From contig NZ_CP071051.1 in assembly GCF_017161405.1 (NCBI RefSeq), positions 186,001-250,000 on the forward strand: a stretch of 64,000 bases of DNA. The letters run 5' to 3'. The notes beneath the pieces were generated by a model. It ran no database searches. It was not told the origin of the DNA and was given only the letters and a program-made list of their open reading frames with translations. A program made the translations under genes and the position numbers. Shown here piece after piece: positions 34,472 through 43,496 of this stretch; positions within the stretch are counted from its first letter, which is position 1; every line of letters starts with the position of its first letter. Origin of the DNA: Leucobacter sp. CX169 (GTDB lineage: Bacteria; Actinomycetota; Actinomycetes; Actinomycetales; Microbacteriaceae).

Positions 34472-35733
34472 CGGGCCAGCATGTGATCGTCGTGGGCGGC
34501 GGCCTGATTGGTCTGTGCTCCGCTTACAGTCTGCTGCGCGACGGGCACCAGGTCACGATCGTCGAGCGGGACCGGCTCGGCAGCGGCGCCGCGACCGGCA
34601 ACGCCGGCGAGCTCACTCCGCAGCAGGTGGCCCCCCTCGCCTCGCCGAACACTGCGAGGGACGTCATTGCGGGCGTGTTTACGCGCTCGTCCTACCTCTC
34701 GATCTCGGCGCTCGCGCTGCCCCGCCTGGCCGGCTTTGGCCTCGGGTTCCTGCGCTCCTCAGGCCGGGTGCGGGCGCGTGCGGGTGCCGTGGCGCTCGCG
34801 CAGTTCTCGGACGGGCTGCTGCCGGCGTTGCACCGGATGGCCGCGGACGGTATCGACACCTCCGGCGGTGGCGACGGCTTTCTGATGACCAGCTCGAACG
34901 AGGGGATCCTGCTCGCGGGGCACGCGTCGTACCGGGCGCGCGCGGCGAACGGGTGGGGGACCGCGCCCGGCGAGATCCTGCGGGGTGAACAGCTTGCCGC
35001 GCACGAGCCCGCGCTCCAGCCCGGGGTGACTGGCGGGTTCATGCTGCCGGGGGAGTTCTCGCTCGACCCCGTCACCTTTACCGCGAGCATGATCGCGCAC
35101 GTTCAGGCGGCCGGCGCCCAGGTGCGCACCGGACTCGAGGCCCGCCGGCTCGGCGCTGGCGCGAGCGTGGTGTGCATGGACCGGACGGGCGCCGAGGTGA
35201 CCGTCTCGGGCGACCGGGTCGTCGTGGCGGCAGGGGCGTGGACAACTCCGATCCTGCGCCGCTCCGGCATCCGCTCGGCCCCCGTCGTCTCGGGGAAGGG
35301 GTACAGCTACACCGTGCCGGTCGCCCAGCTGCCACGCACCCTCATCCACGCGATGGACCTCCACTGCGTCGCGATTCCGATGCACGGGCGACTGCGCATC
35401 GTCGGCATGATGGAATTCGACGGCCACCCCACGCGACTCAACCCGGCGCGCATTGAGGTGTTGACGCGGTTTGCGTCGAAGCTGGTCGCTGACGCCGACT
35501 GGGGTGCCCGCACCGAGGAGTGGGTCGGTGCCCGCCCGATGACCGCCGACGGGATGCCCCTGCTGGGCGCCGTGGCGGGCCGGCCCGAGGTGATCGTGGC
35601 TACGGGGCACAACATGCACGGGCTCTCGCTCGGACCGGTGACCGGGGAGGTTGTCGCCTCGCTCATCGCCGGCCGAGCCGTCGAGAGTGGCGGCCGCCCC
35701 ATCGACCTGAGCCCCTTCGCGGTGCGGCGCTAG
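34468..35733 (+). CDS. DadA-like FAD-dependent D-amino acid dehydrogenase
   Basis: 421 aa; GTG start overlapping the previous TGA. N-terminal FAD-binding motif VVGGGLIGLCSAYSL, the DAO-fold continuation, and the C-terminal GARPMTADGMPLLGAV with ATGHNMHGLSLGP typical of DadA. It deaminates D-amino acids oxidatively, passing electrons to the respiratory chain. Last gene of the GNAT operon; its stop overlaps the end of the convergent TetR gene. Confidence 0.87.
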   Translation: MTGQHVIVVGGGLIGLCSAYSLLRDGHQVTIVERDRLGSGAATGNAGELTPQQVAPLASPNTARDVIAGVFTRSSYLSISALALPRLAGFGLGFLRSSGRVRARAGAVALAQFSDGLLPALHRMAADGIDTSGGGDGFLMTSSNEGILLAGHASYRARAANGWGTAPGEILRGEQLAAHEPALQPGVTGGFMLPGEFSLDPVTFTASMIAHVQAAGAQVRTGLEARRLGAGASVVCMDRTGAEVTVSGDRVVVAAGAWTTPILRRSGIRSAPVVSGKGYSYTVPVAQLPRTLIHAMDLHCVAIPMHGRLRIVGMMEFDGHPTRLNPARIEVLTRFASKLVADADWGARTEEWVGARPMTADGMPLLGAVAGRPEVIVATGHNMHGLSLGPVTGEVVASLIAGRAVESGGRPIDLSPFAVRR

Positions 35734-36434
35734 CCGGCCGCGAGGTGCTCGGCCGAGCGGATCACCGACTCGACACCCCGAACGAAGATCTCGCGATCGT
35801 CGAGCCCGTTGAGCTGCGCGGTGAGCTCCATGATGCGCGGGTGCAGCCGCGGGTCGCCGAGCACCGGGCCGTCGAACCAAGGCGAGTATTCAAGGTCCCC
35901 GCCGCGGTGGGCAAAGTGACCCTCGGCGCGCGCGCGGGCGATGCCGGACGCGGTGGAGAGCACGTGTGAGGACAAGAGCGCGTAGTGCTGGACGACCTCA
36001 TCGGGGTCGAGCCCTGCCTCGGTGAACGCATCGAGCATGAGCTCGATCGCGGCGAGTTCGCCCGGGCCGTGCGTGGTGAGCACCATCGCCTCAGCGGCGA
36101 TCGCCGGATGGGTGCAGAACTCGACGAGAGTGGCATTGGCAAGCTGGCGCAGCCGGTCCTGCCACTCGCTGGGCGGCGCGGTCACCGCGGCCAAACTACG
36201 CAGGCTGAGCTCATCGAGCAGCGCCTCCATGAGCTCGCCCTTGTTGCGGAAGTGCCGGTAGATCGCCGTGGGGTCGACCCCCAGGTGGGCGCCGAGCGCC
36301 TTTGCGGAGAGCCTGATGGATCCTGAGCTCGCCGTGACTTCGAGGGCCGCGGCGATGATCGAGGCGGCGTCGAGGCGCACCTTGGTGGCTCCCGGCGAGG
36401 GCTGTTCCTGCAAGGCGGTGGTGTCGAGTGCCAT
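35730..36434 (-). CDS. TetR-family regulator 1
   Basis: 234 aa from the ATG at 36434 (AAGGAG upstream). The N-terminal HTH reads LSAKALGAHLGVDPTAIYRHF. The ligand domain has the same layout as the TetR at 45.2-45.9 kb (shared FRxKxEL and GELAxI segments, and AGLD before an HxLSTASGIAR-like helix), so the two are likely paralogues. It is divergent from the amidohydrolase operon and separated from it by a perfect TTGTCAA-N5-TTGACAA palindrome. It probably represses that operon and itself. Confidence 0.88.
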   Translation of the reverse strand: MALDTTALQEQPSPGATKVRLDAASIIAAALEVTASSGSIRLSAKALGAHLGVDPTAIYRHFRNKGELMEALLDELSLRSLAAVTAPPSEWQDRLRQLANATLVEFCTHPAIAAEAMVLTTHGPGELAAIELMLDAFTEAGLDPDEVVQHYALLSSHVLSTASGIARARAEGHFAHRGGDLEYSPWFDGPVLGDPRLHPRIMELTAQLNGLDDREIFVRGVESVIRSAEHLAAG

Positions 36435-36514
36435 CGTGTCTCCTTCTCGCGCAACGTTGCACGTCAATCGTGGCACAGAGTGTGGGCGAACTTCCTCACA
36501 CCTGATTACCCTCA

Positions 36515-36577
36515 AGATTACGGTTCGCACACGAGTTGTCAATTACGTTGACAAGCAGATTGTTTTCTGGTTACGCT
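36515..36577. promoter_or_regulatory. Divergent promoters with shared palindrome
   Basis: TTGTCAATTACGTTGACAA (36536-36554) is a perfect 7-5-7 inverted repeat. Each arm contains a consensus -35 (TTGACA). Rightward: TTGACA, 18 bp, TACGCT (36548-36577) for the amidohydrolase operon. Leftward: TTGACA, 16 bp, TAATCT (36542-36515) for the TetR gene. A repressor bound here would shut both. Confidence 0.65.
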
Positions 36578-36611
36578 CACGACATCTGTTCAACGATGAA
36601 ATGAGACGACA

Positions 36612-38276
36612 ATGGCTGTCGATGTGCTGTTCACCGGAGGCGAAGTGTTCGCCGGGTCCGGACTGCCGCTGAAGGGTGTCGCGGTCGGTGTGACTGCCGG
36701 AACCATCGTCGCGGTTGTCCCCGAAAACGAGGCCGACGGGCTCGTCGGCCCGGACACCACCCGGGTCGATCTCGCCGGGAAGCTGCTCGCCCCGGGCTTC
36801 CAGGACGCGCACATTCACCCCGTCGGCGGCGGCGTCGAAATGCTGCAGTGCGACCTCACCGGTGGCGAAAGCGCCGACGAAGCGGTCGCGATCGTCGCCG
36901 CGTACGCCACGGGGAACCCCGACGAGGAATGGATCCTCGGCGGCGGCTGGTCGATGGACCACTACCCGGGCGGGGCGCCGACCCGCGCCCTCCTCGACGC
37001 GATCGTTCCCGATCGCCCCGTGCTCGTCTCGAGCCGCGACCACCACAGCGCCTGGGCGAATACCGCCGCGATCCGCCTGGCGGGCCTCGACGCCACCACG
37101 CAGGATCCTGCCGATGGGCGGATCGAGCGCGAGGCGGACGGTTTCCCCGCAGGCACCTTCCACGAGGGCGCGATGGAGCTCTTCGCTGAGGTGCGCCCAC
37201 AGACGAGCGACGAGCTCGCGTACCGCGGCCTGCTCCGCGCGCAGCAGGAACTGATCGCGCTCGGAATCACCGGCTGGCAGGACGCCATGCTGGGGGAGAA
37301 TGGCCCCGGCCTGGGCGGCATCGAGGCCTACGAGCGCGCGATCAAGGAAGACACGCTGCTCGTTCACGTCGTCGGATCGCAATGGTTCGACCGCGAGGGC
37401 GGGCTCGAGCAGATCGACGCCATGCTGCGTCGCCGAGACGAGCGCGGCGCGAGCGGCACGGCTGACCGTTTCCAGCTGGGCACCACCAAGATCATGGTCG
37501 ACGGCGTTGCCGAGAACTTCACCGCGTCGATGATCGAGCCCTACCGCGACGTCGACGGGCACGACACGTGCAACCACGGCATCTCCTTCATCGACCCGGA
37601 GATCCTGCGCGAGGCCGTCACCCGCCTCGACGCCGCGGGTATGCAGGTCCACTTCCACGCTCTCGGCGACAAGGCAGTGCGCGACGCGCTTGACGCGGTC
37701 GGTGCGGCGCGTGCGGCGAACGGCCCAAGCGACGGCCGTCACCACCTCGCCCACCTGCAGGTGGTGGCGGAGGCCGAGGCCCCGCGATTTGCCGAGGTTG
37801 ACGCGGTCGCGAACCTCCAAGCGCTCTGGGCGACGCACGAAGACCAGATCGACACCCTCACCCTGCCGTTCATGCAGGAGGGGGCGGTCGCCCGCCAGTA
37901 CCCGTTCGGAGACCTCGTGCGCGGCGGCGCCCGCCTTGCCGCCGGCAGCGACTGGCCGGTGTCCTCGGCCGACCCGCTGCTGGCCATCCACGTCGCGGTG
38001 AACCGCGTCGTCCCCGACTACGACGCCGGCCCGCTCGGCGGCGAGCACCAGCGCCTCGACCTCGCGACGGCGTTCGCCGCGTACACGTCGGGATCCGCCT
38101 ACGTGAACCACCGCGATCACGACACCGGCTATGTCCGTGAGGGCTATCTCGCGAACCTCGTGGTCATCGAGCCCAACCCGTTCGCCCTCGCCGACGAGGA
38201 CCTGCACACCGCGCAGATCGACTCGACGTGGATCGCCGGAGCCCCTGTTTTTACCCGTACCGCCTCACTCAGCTAG
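36612..38276 (+). CDS. YtcJ-type metal-dependent amidohydrolase
   Basis: 554 aa. Amidohydrolase_3 architecture: metal motif QDAHIHPVGG near residue 62, GGGWSMDHYPGG, SSRDHHSAWANT, KIMVDGVAENFT with the probable metal-bridging Lys region, HFHALGDKAVR and the late Asp in AAGSDWPVSS. These enzymes hydrolyse amide or ester bonds of N-substituted amides and heterocycles. It has no signal peptide. It is followed 10 bp later by a peptide-type importer, so the importer likely supplies its substrate, which is unknown. Confidence 0.85.
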   Translation: MAVDVLFTGGEVFAGSGLPLKGVAVGVTAGTIVAVVPENEADGLVGPDTTRVDLAGKLLAPGFQDAHIHPVGGGVEMLQCDLTGGESADEAVAIVAAYATGNPDEEWILGGGWSMDHYPGGAPTRALLDAIVPDRPVLVSSRDHHSAWANTAAIRLAGLDATTQDPADGRIEREADGFPAGTFHEGAMELFAEVRPQTSDELAYRGLLRAQQELIALGITGWQDAMLGENGPGLGGIEAYERAIKEDTLLVHVVGSQWFDREGGLEQIDAMLRRRDERGASGTADRFQLGTTKIMVDGVAENFTASMIEPYRDVDGHDTCNHGISFIDPEILREAVTRLDAAGMQVHFHALGDKAVRDALDAVGAARAANGPSDGRHHLAHLQVVAEAEAPRFAEVDAVANLQALWATHEDQIDTLTLPFMQEGAVARQYPFGDLVRGGARLAAGSDWPVSSADPLLAIHVAVNRVVPDYDAGPLGGEHQRLDLATAFAAYTSGSAYVNHRDHDTGYVREGYLANLVVIEPNPFALADEDLHTAQIDSTWIAGAPVFTRTASLS

Positions 38277-38286
38277 GAGCAAGAAC

Positions 38287-39942
38287 ATGCGAACTATTGC
38301 CCAGACCCGCGTCCGTCGCGGGATTACCCTCGTCGCCGGGGCCGCTGTTGCGGCCCTCGCGCTCTCGGCCTGCGCCTCCGGCGGCACGGCTGAAGGCGGT
38401 ACTGCCGCCCCTGTCGAGTGGGAGCTCACGGCAACGACGCCGGCGCCCTCGGGCGACATCGACTCGATTACCTGGGCGAGCTACGCCGAGCCGTACTCGC
38501 TCGACTACGCCTACGCGTTCGACTACGCCGACAACTCGGTGCTCGCGAACGTCTGCGAGTCGCTGCTGCGCCTGAACCCGGATTTCACCCTCACCCCGGG
38601 CCTCGCGGAGTCGTTTGAGAACCCCACCCCCACCACCTGGGTGTACAACATCCGCCAGGGCGTTTCGTTCCACGACGGCACCCCGCTGACCGCGGACGAC
38701 GTGGTCGCCTCGATGAGCCGCATCCTGGACCCCGAGGTGGGTTCGGCGTGGTTCAGTGTCTACCAGAACGTCGCGTCGATCGAGAAGACCGGCGACATGC
38801 AGGTGACGGTGACCACCACCATCCCTGACTCGCAGTTCAACCAGGGCCTCGGTGGTTCGGCTGGCGTCATCGAGTCGGCAGCCACCCTGGAGACGCTCGG
38901 CGCCGACTACGGCAACTCGACCGGTGGCGTGAACTGCACCGGTCCGTTCCAGTTCGACTCGTGGAAGTCCGGCGAGTCGATCACGCTGAAGAAGTTCGAA
39001 GGTTACTGGGACAAGGAACTCGTCGCGAAGTCGGACGAGTTCAAGATCGTCTTCATGAACGACGCCACGGCGCGCATCAACGCGCTGAAGTCGGGCGAGG
39101 TTGACGGCTCGTGGATGGTCCCGCTCGACGCAGTTTCGCAGCTGCAAGAGGGCGGCTCGGGAGACATGCTCTTCGGCTTGAACACCGCAGTGTCGAGCTT
39201 GATCGTCTCGAACCTGGACGGCCCGCTGGGCGATGTCCGCGTGCGCAAGGCGCTGCTGATGGCGCTTGACCGCGAGGGCATCTCGCAGGCGGCCAACGCT
39301 GGTATCGGCGACGTCACTGATGCTCTGACGACGAAATCCGTCTGGGGCCAGTCCGGCGATGCAAACACCGCCGAGGCCTTTGACGGACTCGAGGAGTACC
39401 CGTTCGACGTCGAAGCCGCGAAGAAGCTCATTGAAGAGGCGGGTGCAGCTGGTCAGGAGATCACCCTGGTCACCGCGCCGATCTCGCAGGAGTTTGCGGT
39501 GGTCTCGCAGGCGGCTGCCGCCGCCGGCAAGGCGATCGGCCTGAACATCAAGATTGAGACGGTCACTCCGAACGCGTACACGGCGCTCTTCTCCGACCCG
39601 GATGCGCGCGCCGGCGTCGACCTCTTCTACACGTCCTGGTACCTCTCCAGCCCAGACCCCCTCGAGATGTACGGCGTTCTGCGCACGGGCGAGTTCAGCA
39701 ACTACGCCAACTGGTCCAACCCGGAGTACGACGCGCTCGTCACCGAGGCAGGCCAGACGATGGACCCGGATGCGCGCGGCGCACTGACCGCGCAGGCCCA
39801 GCAGATGGCCAACGCCGAGCTGCCCTGGCTACCGCTCTACGAGATTCCGATGTCGGTCTACATGGGTGAGCGAGTGACGGGCCTGAGCCCCTCGATTGCT
39901 CACCTGTACTTCCCGTGGGCTGCCCAGCTGGGCGCTCGCTAA
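38287..39942 (+). CDS. Peptide-type ABC transporter substrate-binding lipoprotein
   Basis: 551 aa from the ATG at 38287 (AGGAGC upstream). Lipoprotein signal with lipobox ALSAC. SBP_bac_5 domain with GVSFHDGTPLTADDVVASM and the late PYxP-like region. It belongs to the operon with the YtcJ-type amidohydrolase, two permeases and a fused ATPase. Unlike the binding protein at 26.6-28.4 kb, it is lipid-anchored and has no C-terminal helix. Confidence 0.9.
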   Translation: MRTIAQTRVRRGITLVAGAAVAALALSACASGGTAEGGTAAPVEWELTATTPAPSGDIDSITWASYAEPYSLDYAYAFDYADNSVLANVCESLLRLNPDFTLTPGLAESFENPTPTTWVYNIRQGVSFHDGTPLTADDVVASMSRILDPEVGSAWFSVYQNVASIEKTGDMQVTVTTTIPDSQFNQGLGGSAGVIESAATLETLGADYGNSTGGVNCTGPFQFDSWKSGESITLKKFEGYWDKELVAKSDEFKIVFMNDATARINALKSGEVDGSWMVPLDAVSQLQEGGSGDMLFGLNTAVSSLIVSNLDGPLGDVRVRKALLMALDREGISQAANAGIGDVTDALTTKSVWGQSGDANTAEAFDGLEEYPFDVEAAKKLIEEAGAAGQEITLVTAPISQEFAVVSQAAAAAGKAIGLNIKIETVTPNAYTALFSDPDARAGVDLFYTSWYLSSPDPLEMYGVLRTGEFSNYANWSNPEYDALVTEAGQTMDPDARGALTAQAQQMANAELPWLPLYEIPMSVYMGERVTGLSPSIAHLYFPWAAQLGAR

Positions 39943-39955
39943 GCACCACCTGTTC

Positions 39956-39991
39956 GCGTCGGTCGGCGACCTCCTGGCCGCCGACCGACGC
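39956..39991 (+). promoter_or_regulatory. Strong intercistronic hairpin
   Basis: GCGTCGGTCGGCG and its exact complement form a 13-bp stem with a 10-nt loop between the binding-protein and permease genes. No T-run follows. Likely an mRNA-stabilising or attenuating element that keeps binding-protein expression above permease expression. Confidence 0.6.
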
Positions 39992-40011
39992 ATCATTTCG
40001 GAGAATTTACG

Positions 40012-40968
40012 ATGACCTACGCGCGACGCATCGCATCCAAGCTTGGTGCACTGCTTCTCACGCTCTTCCTGGCCTCGCTGCTCGTGTTCTTCTCGCGGTT
40101 TATGGTTCCCGGCGATCCGGTGAGCTTCCTGCTGCGCGGACGCAAGCCGAGTCCCGAAGCCGTGGCGGCAGTGACCGAACAGTTCGGGCTGAACTTGCCC
40201 CCCTGGCAGCAGTACCTCAACTGGATCTTCGGCATCTTCAGGGGCGACTTCGGTCGCTCTCTCCAGTTCCGCCAGGATGTCACCACCGTCATCGGTGACC
40301 GGCTCCCCGTGACGCTGACGCTCGTGGTCATGGCCGGGCTGATGATCGCGATCGTCGGTCTCGCCGGCGGCATCATCGCCGCGTTGAATCGCGGCAAGCT
40401 CGCGGATCGCGCCATCCTGATCACGATGACCGTGTTGGGGGCGATCCCATCCTTCGTGGGATCGATCGTGCTGATCGCGATCTTCTCCGTGGGGTTGGGG
40501 TGGTTCCCCACCTTTGGCTCCGGCGAGGGTTTCTGGGACACGGTGTACCACCTGATCCTGCCCGCCGTCGCTCTCGCGATCGTGTTCGTCGTGCTCGTGG
40601 GCAAGGTGACGCGTTCGGCGATGGTCGAGCAGATCGGCCGCGAGCACGTCGAGGTCGCGACGAGCCGAGGCCTGACTCGGGCTTCCGTCGTCCGCCGCCA
40701 CATCTTCCGCAACTCCCTCGGGCCGATCCTGACCGTCGGCGGCCTGCTGATCGCCGGCCTCCTGGTCGCGAGCACCCTCGTCGAAGCCGCGTTCAGTATT
40801 TCCGGGCTCGGCTCGCTGCTCGTGCAGTCGGTCGATCGTCTCGACTTCCCCGTCGTGCAGGCCATCGTGCTGCTGATCGTCGCCGCGTTTGTAATTGTGA
40901 ACGCCATCGTCGACCTACTCGAACCCTGGATCGACCCCCGAGCCGCCGCTGGAGCTGATGCCCGATGA
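40012..40968 (+). CDS. Peptide-type ABC transporter permease, DppB type
   Basis: 318 aa. SRFMVPGDPVSFLLRG, EQFGLNLPPWQQYLNW and the EAA loop (TSRGLTRASVVRRHIFRN) identify the DppB/OppB family; six hydrophobic helices. Its stop overlaps the DppC-type start (ATGA), giving coupled translation of the channel pair. Confidence 0.92.
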   Translation: MTYARRIASKLGALLLTLFLASLLVFFSRFMVPGDPVSFLLRGRKPSPEAVAAVTEQFGLNLPPWQQYLNWIFGIFRGDFGRSLQFRQDVTTVIGDRLPVTLTLVVMAGLMIAIVGLAGGIIAALNRGKLADRAILITMTVLGAIPSFVGSIVLIAIFSVGLGWFPTFGSGEGFWDTVYHLILPAVALAIVFVVLVGKVTRSAMVEQIGREHVEVATSRGLTRASVVRRHIFRNSLGPILTVGGLLIAGLLVASTLVEAAFSISGLGSLLVQSVDRLDFPVVQAIVLLIVAAFVIVNAIVDLLEPWIDPRAAAGADAR

Positions 40969-41834
40969 ATGCCACGCTGAACCCCACCTCTGCGGTGCGC
41001 GTGATCCGCGCGCCCCGCAAGCCCCGCTCGAACCGACTGTTCTGGGGCAGCGTCATCGTGATGGCGATCATCACCCTCGCAGCGATCTTTGCGCCGTGGG
41101 TGGCCCCGTACGACCCCGACGCGGTTGACTTCCTCGCTTTCTATGGGGCACCGAGCCCCGCGCACTGGCTCGGCACGGACGGCCTCGGCCGCGACATTCT
41201 CAGCCGGATGATCTTCGGCGCTCGCACCGCCCTCCTGGGCCCGCTGCTTGTCGTGATCTTCTCGACGGTCGTCGGGATCCTGCTCGGACTGCTCGCCGGC
41301 TGGCGCGGCGGCTGGATCGATGCGGTGCTGAGCCGCTTCTTCGAGGTCATCTTCGCCTTCCCCGCACTGCTGATCGCCATCATGGCGGTCGCCCTGTTCG
41401 GGAAGGGCCTCGTCGCCCCCGTCATCGCGATGAGCATCGCCTACGCGCCGTTCGTGGCGCGGCTGACCCGCTCGCTCATCATGGCGGAGCGGAATCGTCC
41501 CTACGTCGCGGCCTACCGCGTGCAGGGCTTCAGCGGTCCGTGGATCGCGCTGCGCCGGGTGCTGCCGAACGTCACGCCCGTCGTCGGCGCGCAGTCCACG
41601 CTGAACTTCGGCTACGTGCTCGCCGAGCTCGCCGGCCTCTCGTTCCTGGGTCTCGGTGTGCAAGCGCCGCAGGCCGACTGGGGCGCGATGATCAACGAGG
41701 CCCAGACCGGCCTCGTCGGCGGGCACTTTCTGCCGGCCATCGTCCCCGCGGTCGCGGTCGTCATCGTGGTGGTTGCCGTGAACATCATTGGCGAAGAACT
41801 TTCGGAACGAATTGGAGGAGGTGTCTCAGCATGA
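40965..41834 (+). CDS. Peptide-type ABC transporter permease, DppC type
   Basis: 289 aa. WLGTDGLGRDILSRMIFGAR is the DppC/OppC hallmark, and an EAA loop (YRVQGFSGPWIALRRVLPN) follows. It overlaps both the upstream permease and the downstream ATPase by 4 bp. Forms the channel with the preceding gene product. Confidence 0.92.
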   Translation: MNATLNPTSAVRVIRAPRKPRSNRLFWGSVIVMAIITLAAIFAPWVAPYDPDAVDFLAFYGAPSPAHWLGTDGLGRDILSRMIFGARTALLGPLLVVIFSTVVGILLGLLAGWRGGWIDAVLSRFFEVIFAFPALLIAIMAVALFGKGLVAPVIAMSIAYAPFVARLTRSLIMAERNRPYVAAYRVQGFSGPWIALRRVLPNVTPVVGAQSTLNFGYVLAELAGLSFLGLGVQAPQADWGAMINEAQTGLVGGHFLPAIVPAVAVVIVVVAVNIIGEELSERIGGGVSA

Positions 41835-43447
41835 CCTTGCTCGACATTTCATCACTCACGCTTGACTTGCCCAATGGGAAGCGCTTGCTGGACGGCATCT
41901 CCATTCAGGTGGCGGCCGGCGAGACGATCGGTCTGGTCGGCGAGTCCGGCTCGGGCAAGTCGCTGACCGCCCGCTCGGTGATCGGGCTGCTGCCTCGGGG
42001 CGCCCGCATGGGCGGCGGGATCACGATCGACGGCCACGACGTGCTGCGTGCCGACAAGGCCGAACTCCTCGAGGTGCGCCGCACGAGCGCCTCGATGATC
42101 TTTCAGGATCCGCGCGCGGGCATCAACCCCATGCGCACGATCGGCGACCACATGACGGAGTCGCTCAGGCTTTGCCTCGGGGTGCCGAAGGCGGAGGCGC
42201 GCGGCGTCGCACTCGAGCTGCTGCGGGCCGTTCGCCTGCCGCGCCCGGAGGAGCACCTCGACCAGTTCCCGCACGAGTTCTCGGGCGGCATGTTGCAGCG
42301 CGTGATGATCGCGGGGGCGCTCACGAGTTCGCCCAAGCTGCTCATTTGCGACGAGCCCACGACGGCGCTCGACGTGACGACGCAGGCCGAGATTATCGAC
42401 GTACTCGCAGAGCAGCGCGCCGCGCGGGGCATGGGCATGCTCTTCATTACGCACGACCTGAACCTCGCAGCGTCCATCTGCGACCGGGTGTACGTGATGA
42501 AGCAGGGCCAGCTCGAAGAGCAGGGCACCGCCCGCGAGATCTTCCTGCACCCCGCGGCCGAGTACACGAAGAAGCTCATTGAGGCGACCCCGACGGTCGA
42601 GGCGCGCGAGGCAGACCCTGCCGATCCCGCCGCAGCTGCCGCAGAGGTTGCGGGGCTGACGGATGTCCCCGAGCCGATGCTCTTCACGCGCGACCTCGCA
42701 AAAACGTATTACCCCAAGGGCCGGGACGCGGTCAAGGCCGTCGTCGGCGCCTCGATTGCGATCCCGAAGGGCGGCTCGCTGGGCCTCGTGGGCGAATCCG
42801 GTTCGGGCAAGTCGACGCTCGCACGCATGATCGTCGGGCTCGAGCCCGTCGACTCGGGCGAGCTGCGCATCGGCGGCGAAACGCAGGAGCCGCCGCGTAA
42901 CCGCGCGGAGCGCCTGGCCCGTGCGCGCAGCGTGCAGATGGTCTTCCAGGATCCGTACCTGTCGCTCGACCCCCGGATCGCCGCCGGCCGCGCCATCGAG
43001 GACACGCTGCGGCTGCACACGCAGCTCAGCGACTCCGACGCGAAGTCGCGAGTGATCGAGCTGCTCGAATCCGTGGGGCTCTCGGCGGATCATGCCCAGG
43101 CGTTGCCGCGCACCCTCTCCGGCGGCCAGCGGCAGCGTGTGGCGATCGCGCGCGCGATCGCCATCGATCCGGCGCTCATCGTGATGGACGAGGCGACGAG
43201 CGCGCTCGATGTCTCGGTGCAGGCGCAGGTGCTTGACCTGCTTGCTCGGGTGCGCGAAGAGCGCGGGCTGACCGTGCTGTTCATTAGCCACGACCTCGGG
43301 GTGGTGCGCCGGGTGTGTGACGAGACCATCGTGATGCGCCGTGGCGAGATCGTCGAGGGCGGCCCGACTGAGTCGCTGTTGAGTCACCCCAGGCACGAGT
43401 ACACCCAGCTGCTGATCGATTCCGTCCCGAAGCCCGCCTGGGCATAG
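41831..43447 (+). CDS. Peptide-type ABC transporter, fused ATP-binding protein
   Basis: 538 aa from the ATG overlapping the permease stop. Two full ATPase domains: GESGSGKSL / FSGGMLQR / LLICDEPTTALD and GESGSGKST / LSGGQRQR / LIVMDEATSALD, with the oligopeptide C-terminal motif at each end. The first Walker A ends in Ser-Leu rather than Ser-Thr, a tolerated variant in this group. Same architecture as the fused ATPase at 22.9-24.6 kb. Confidence 0.92.
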   Translation: MTLLDISSLTLDLPNGKRLLDGISIQVAAGETIGLVGESGSGKSLTARSVIGLLPRGARMGGGITIDGHDVLRADKAELLEVRRTSASMIFQDPRAGINPMRTIGDHMTESLRLCLGVPKAEARGVALELLRAVRLPRPEEHLDQFPHEFSGGMLQRVMIAGALTSSPKLLICDEPTTALDVTTQAEIIDVLAEQRAARGMGMLFITHDLNLAASICDRVYVMKQGQLEEQGTAREIFLHPAAEYTKKLIEATPTVEAREADPADPAAAAAEVAGLTDVPEPMLFTRDLAKTYYPKGRDAVKAVVGASIAIPKGGSLGLVGESGSGKSTLARMIVGLEPVDSGELRIGGETQEPPRNRAERLARARSVQMVFQDPYLSLDPRIAAGRAIEDTLRLHTQLSDSDAKSRVIELLESVGLSADHAQALPRTLSGGQRQRVAIARAIAIDPALIVMDEATSALDVSVQAQVLDLLARVREERGLTVLFISHDLGVVRRVCDETIVMRRGEIVEGGPTESLLSHPRHEYTQLLIDSVPKPAWA

Positions 43448-43496
43448 CGCCACCGAGTTCCCAGACCGTTCACAGAAGTTACAGGAGTACTCCAGA

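Noticed and set aside
36517-36531. Possible further copy of the 15-bp palindrome upstream of TetR 1 (ATTACGGTTCGCACA)
   Set aside because: Only about 11 of 15 positions fit, the outer arm is lost, and it coincides with the TetR -10 region.
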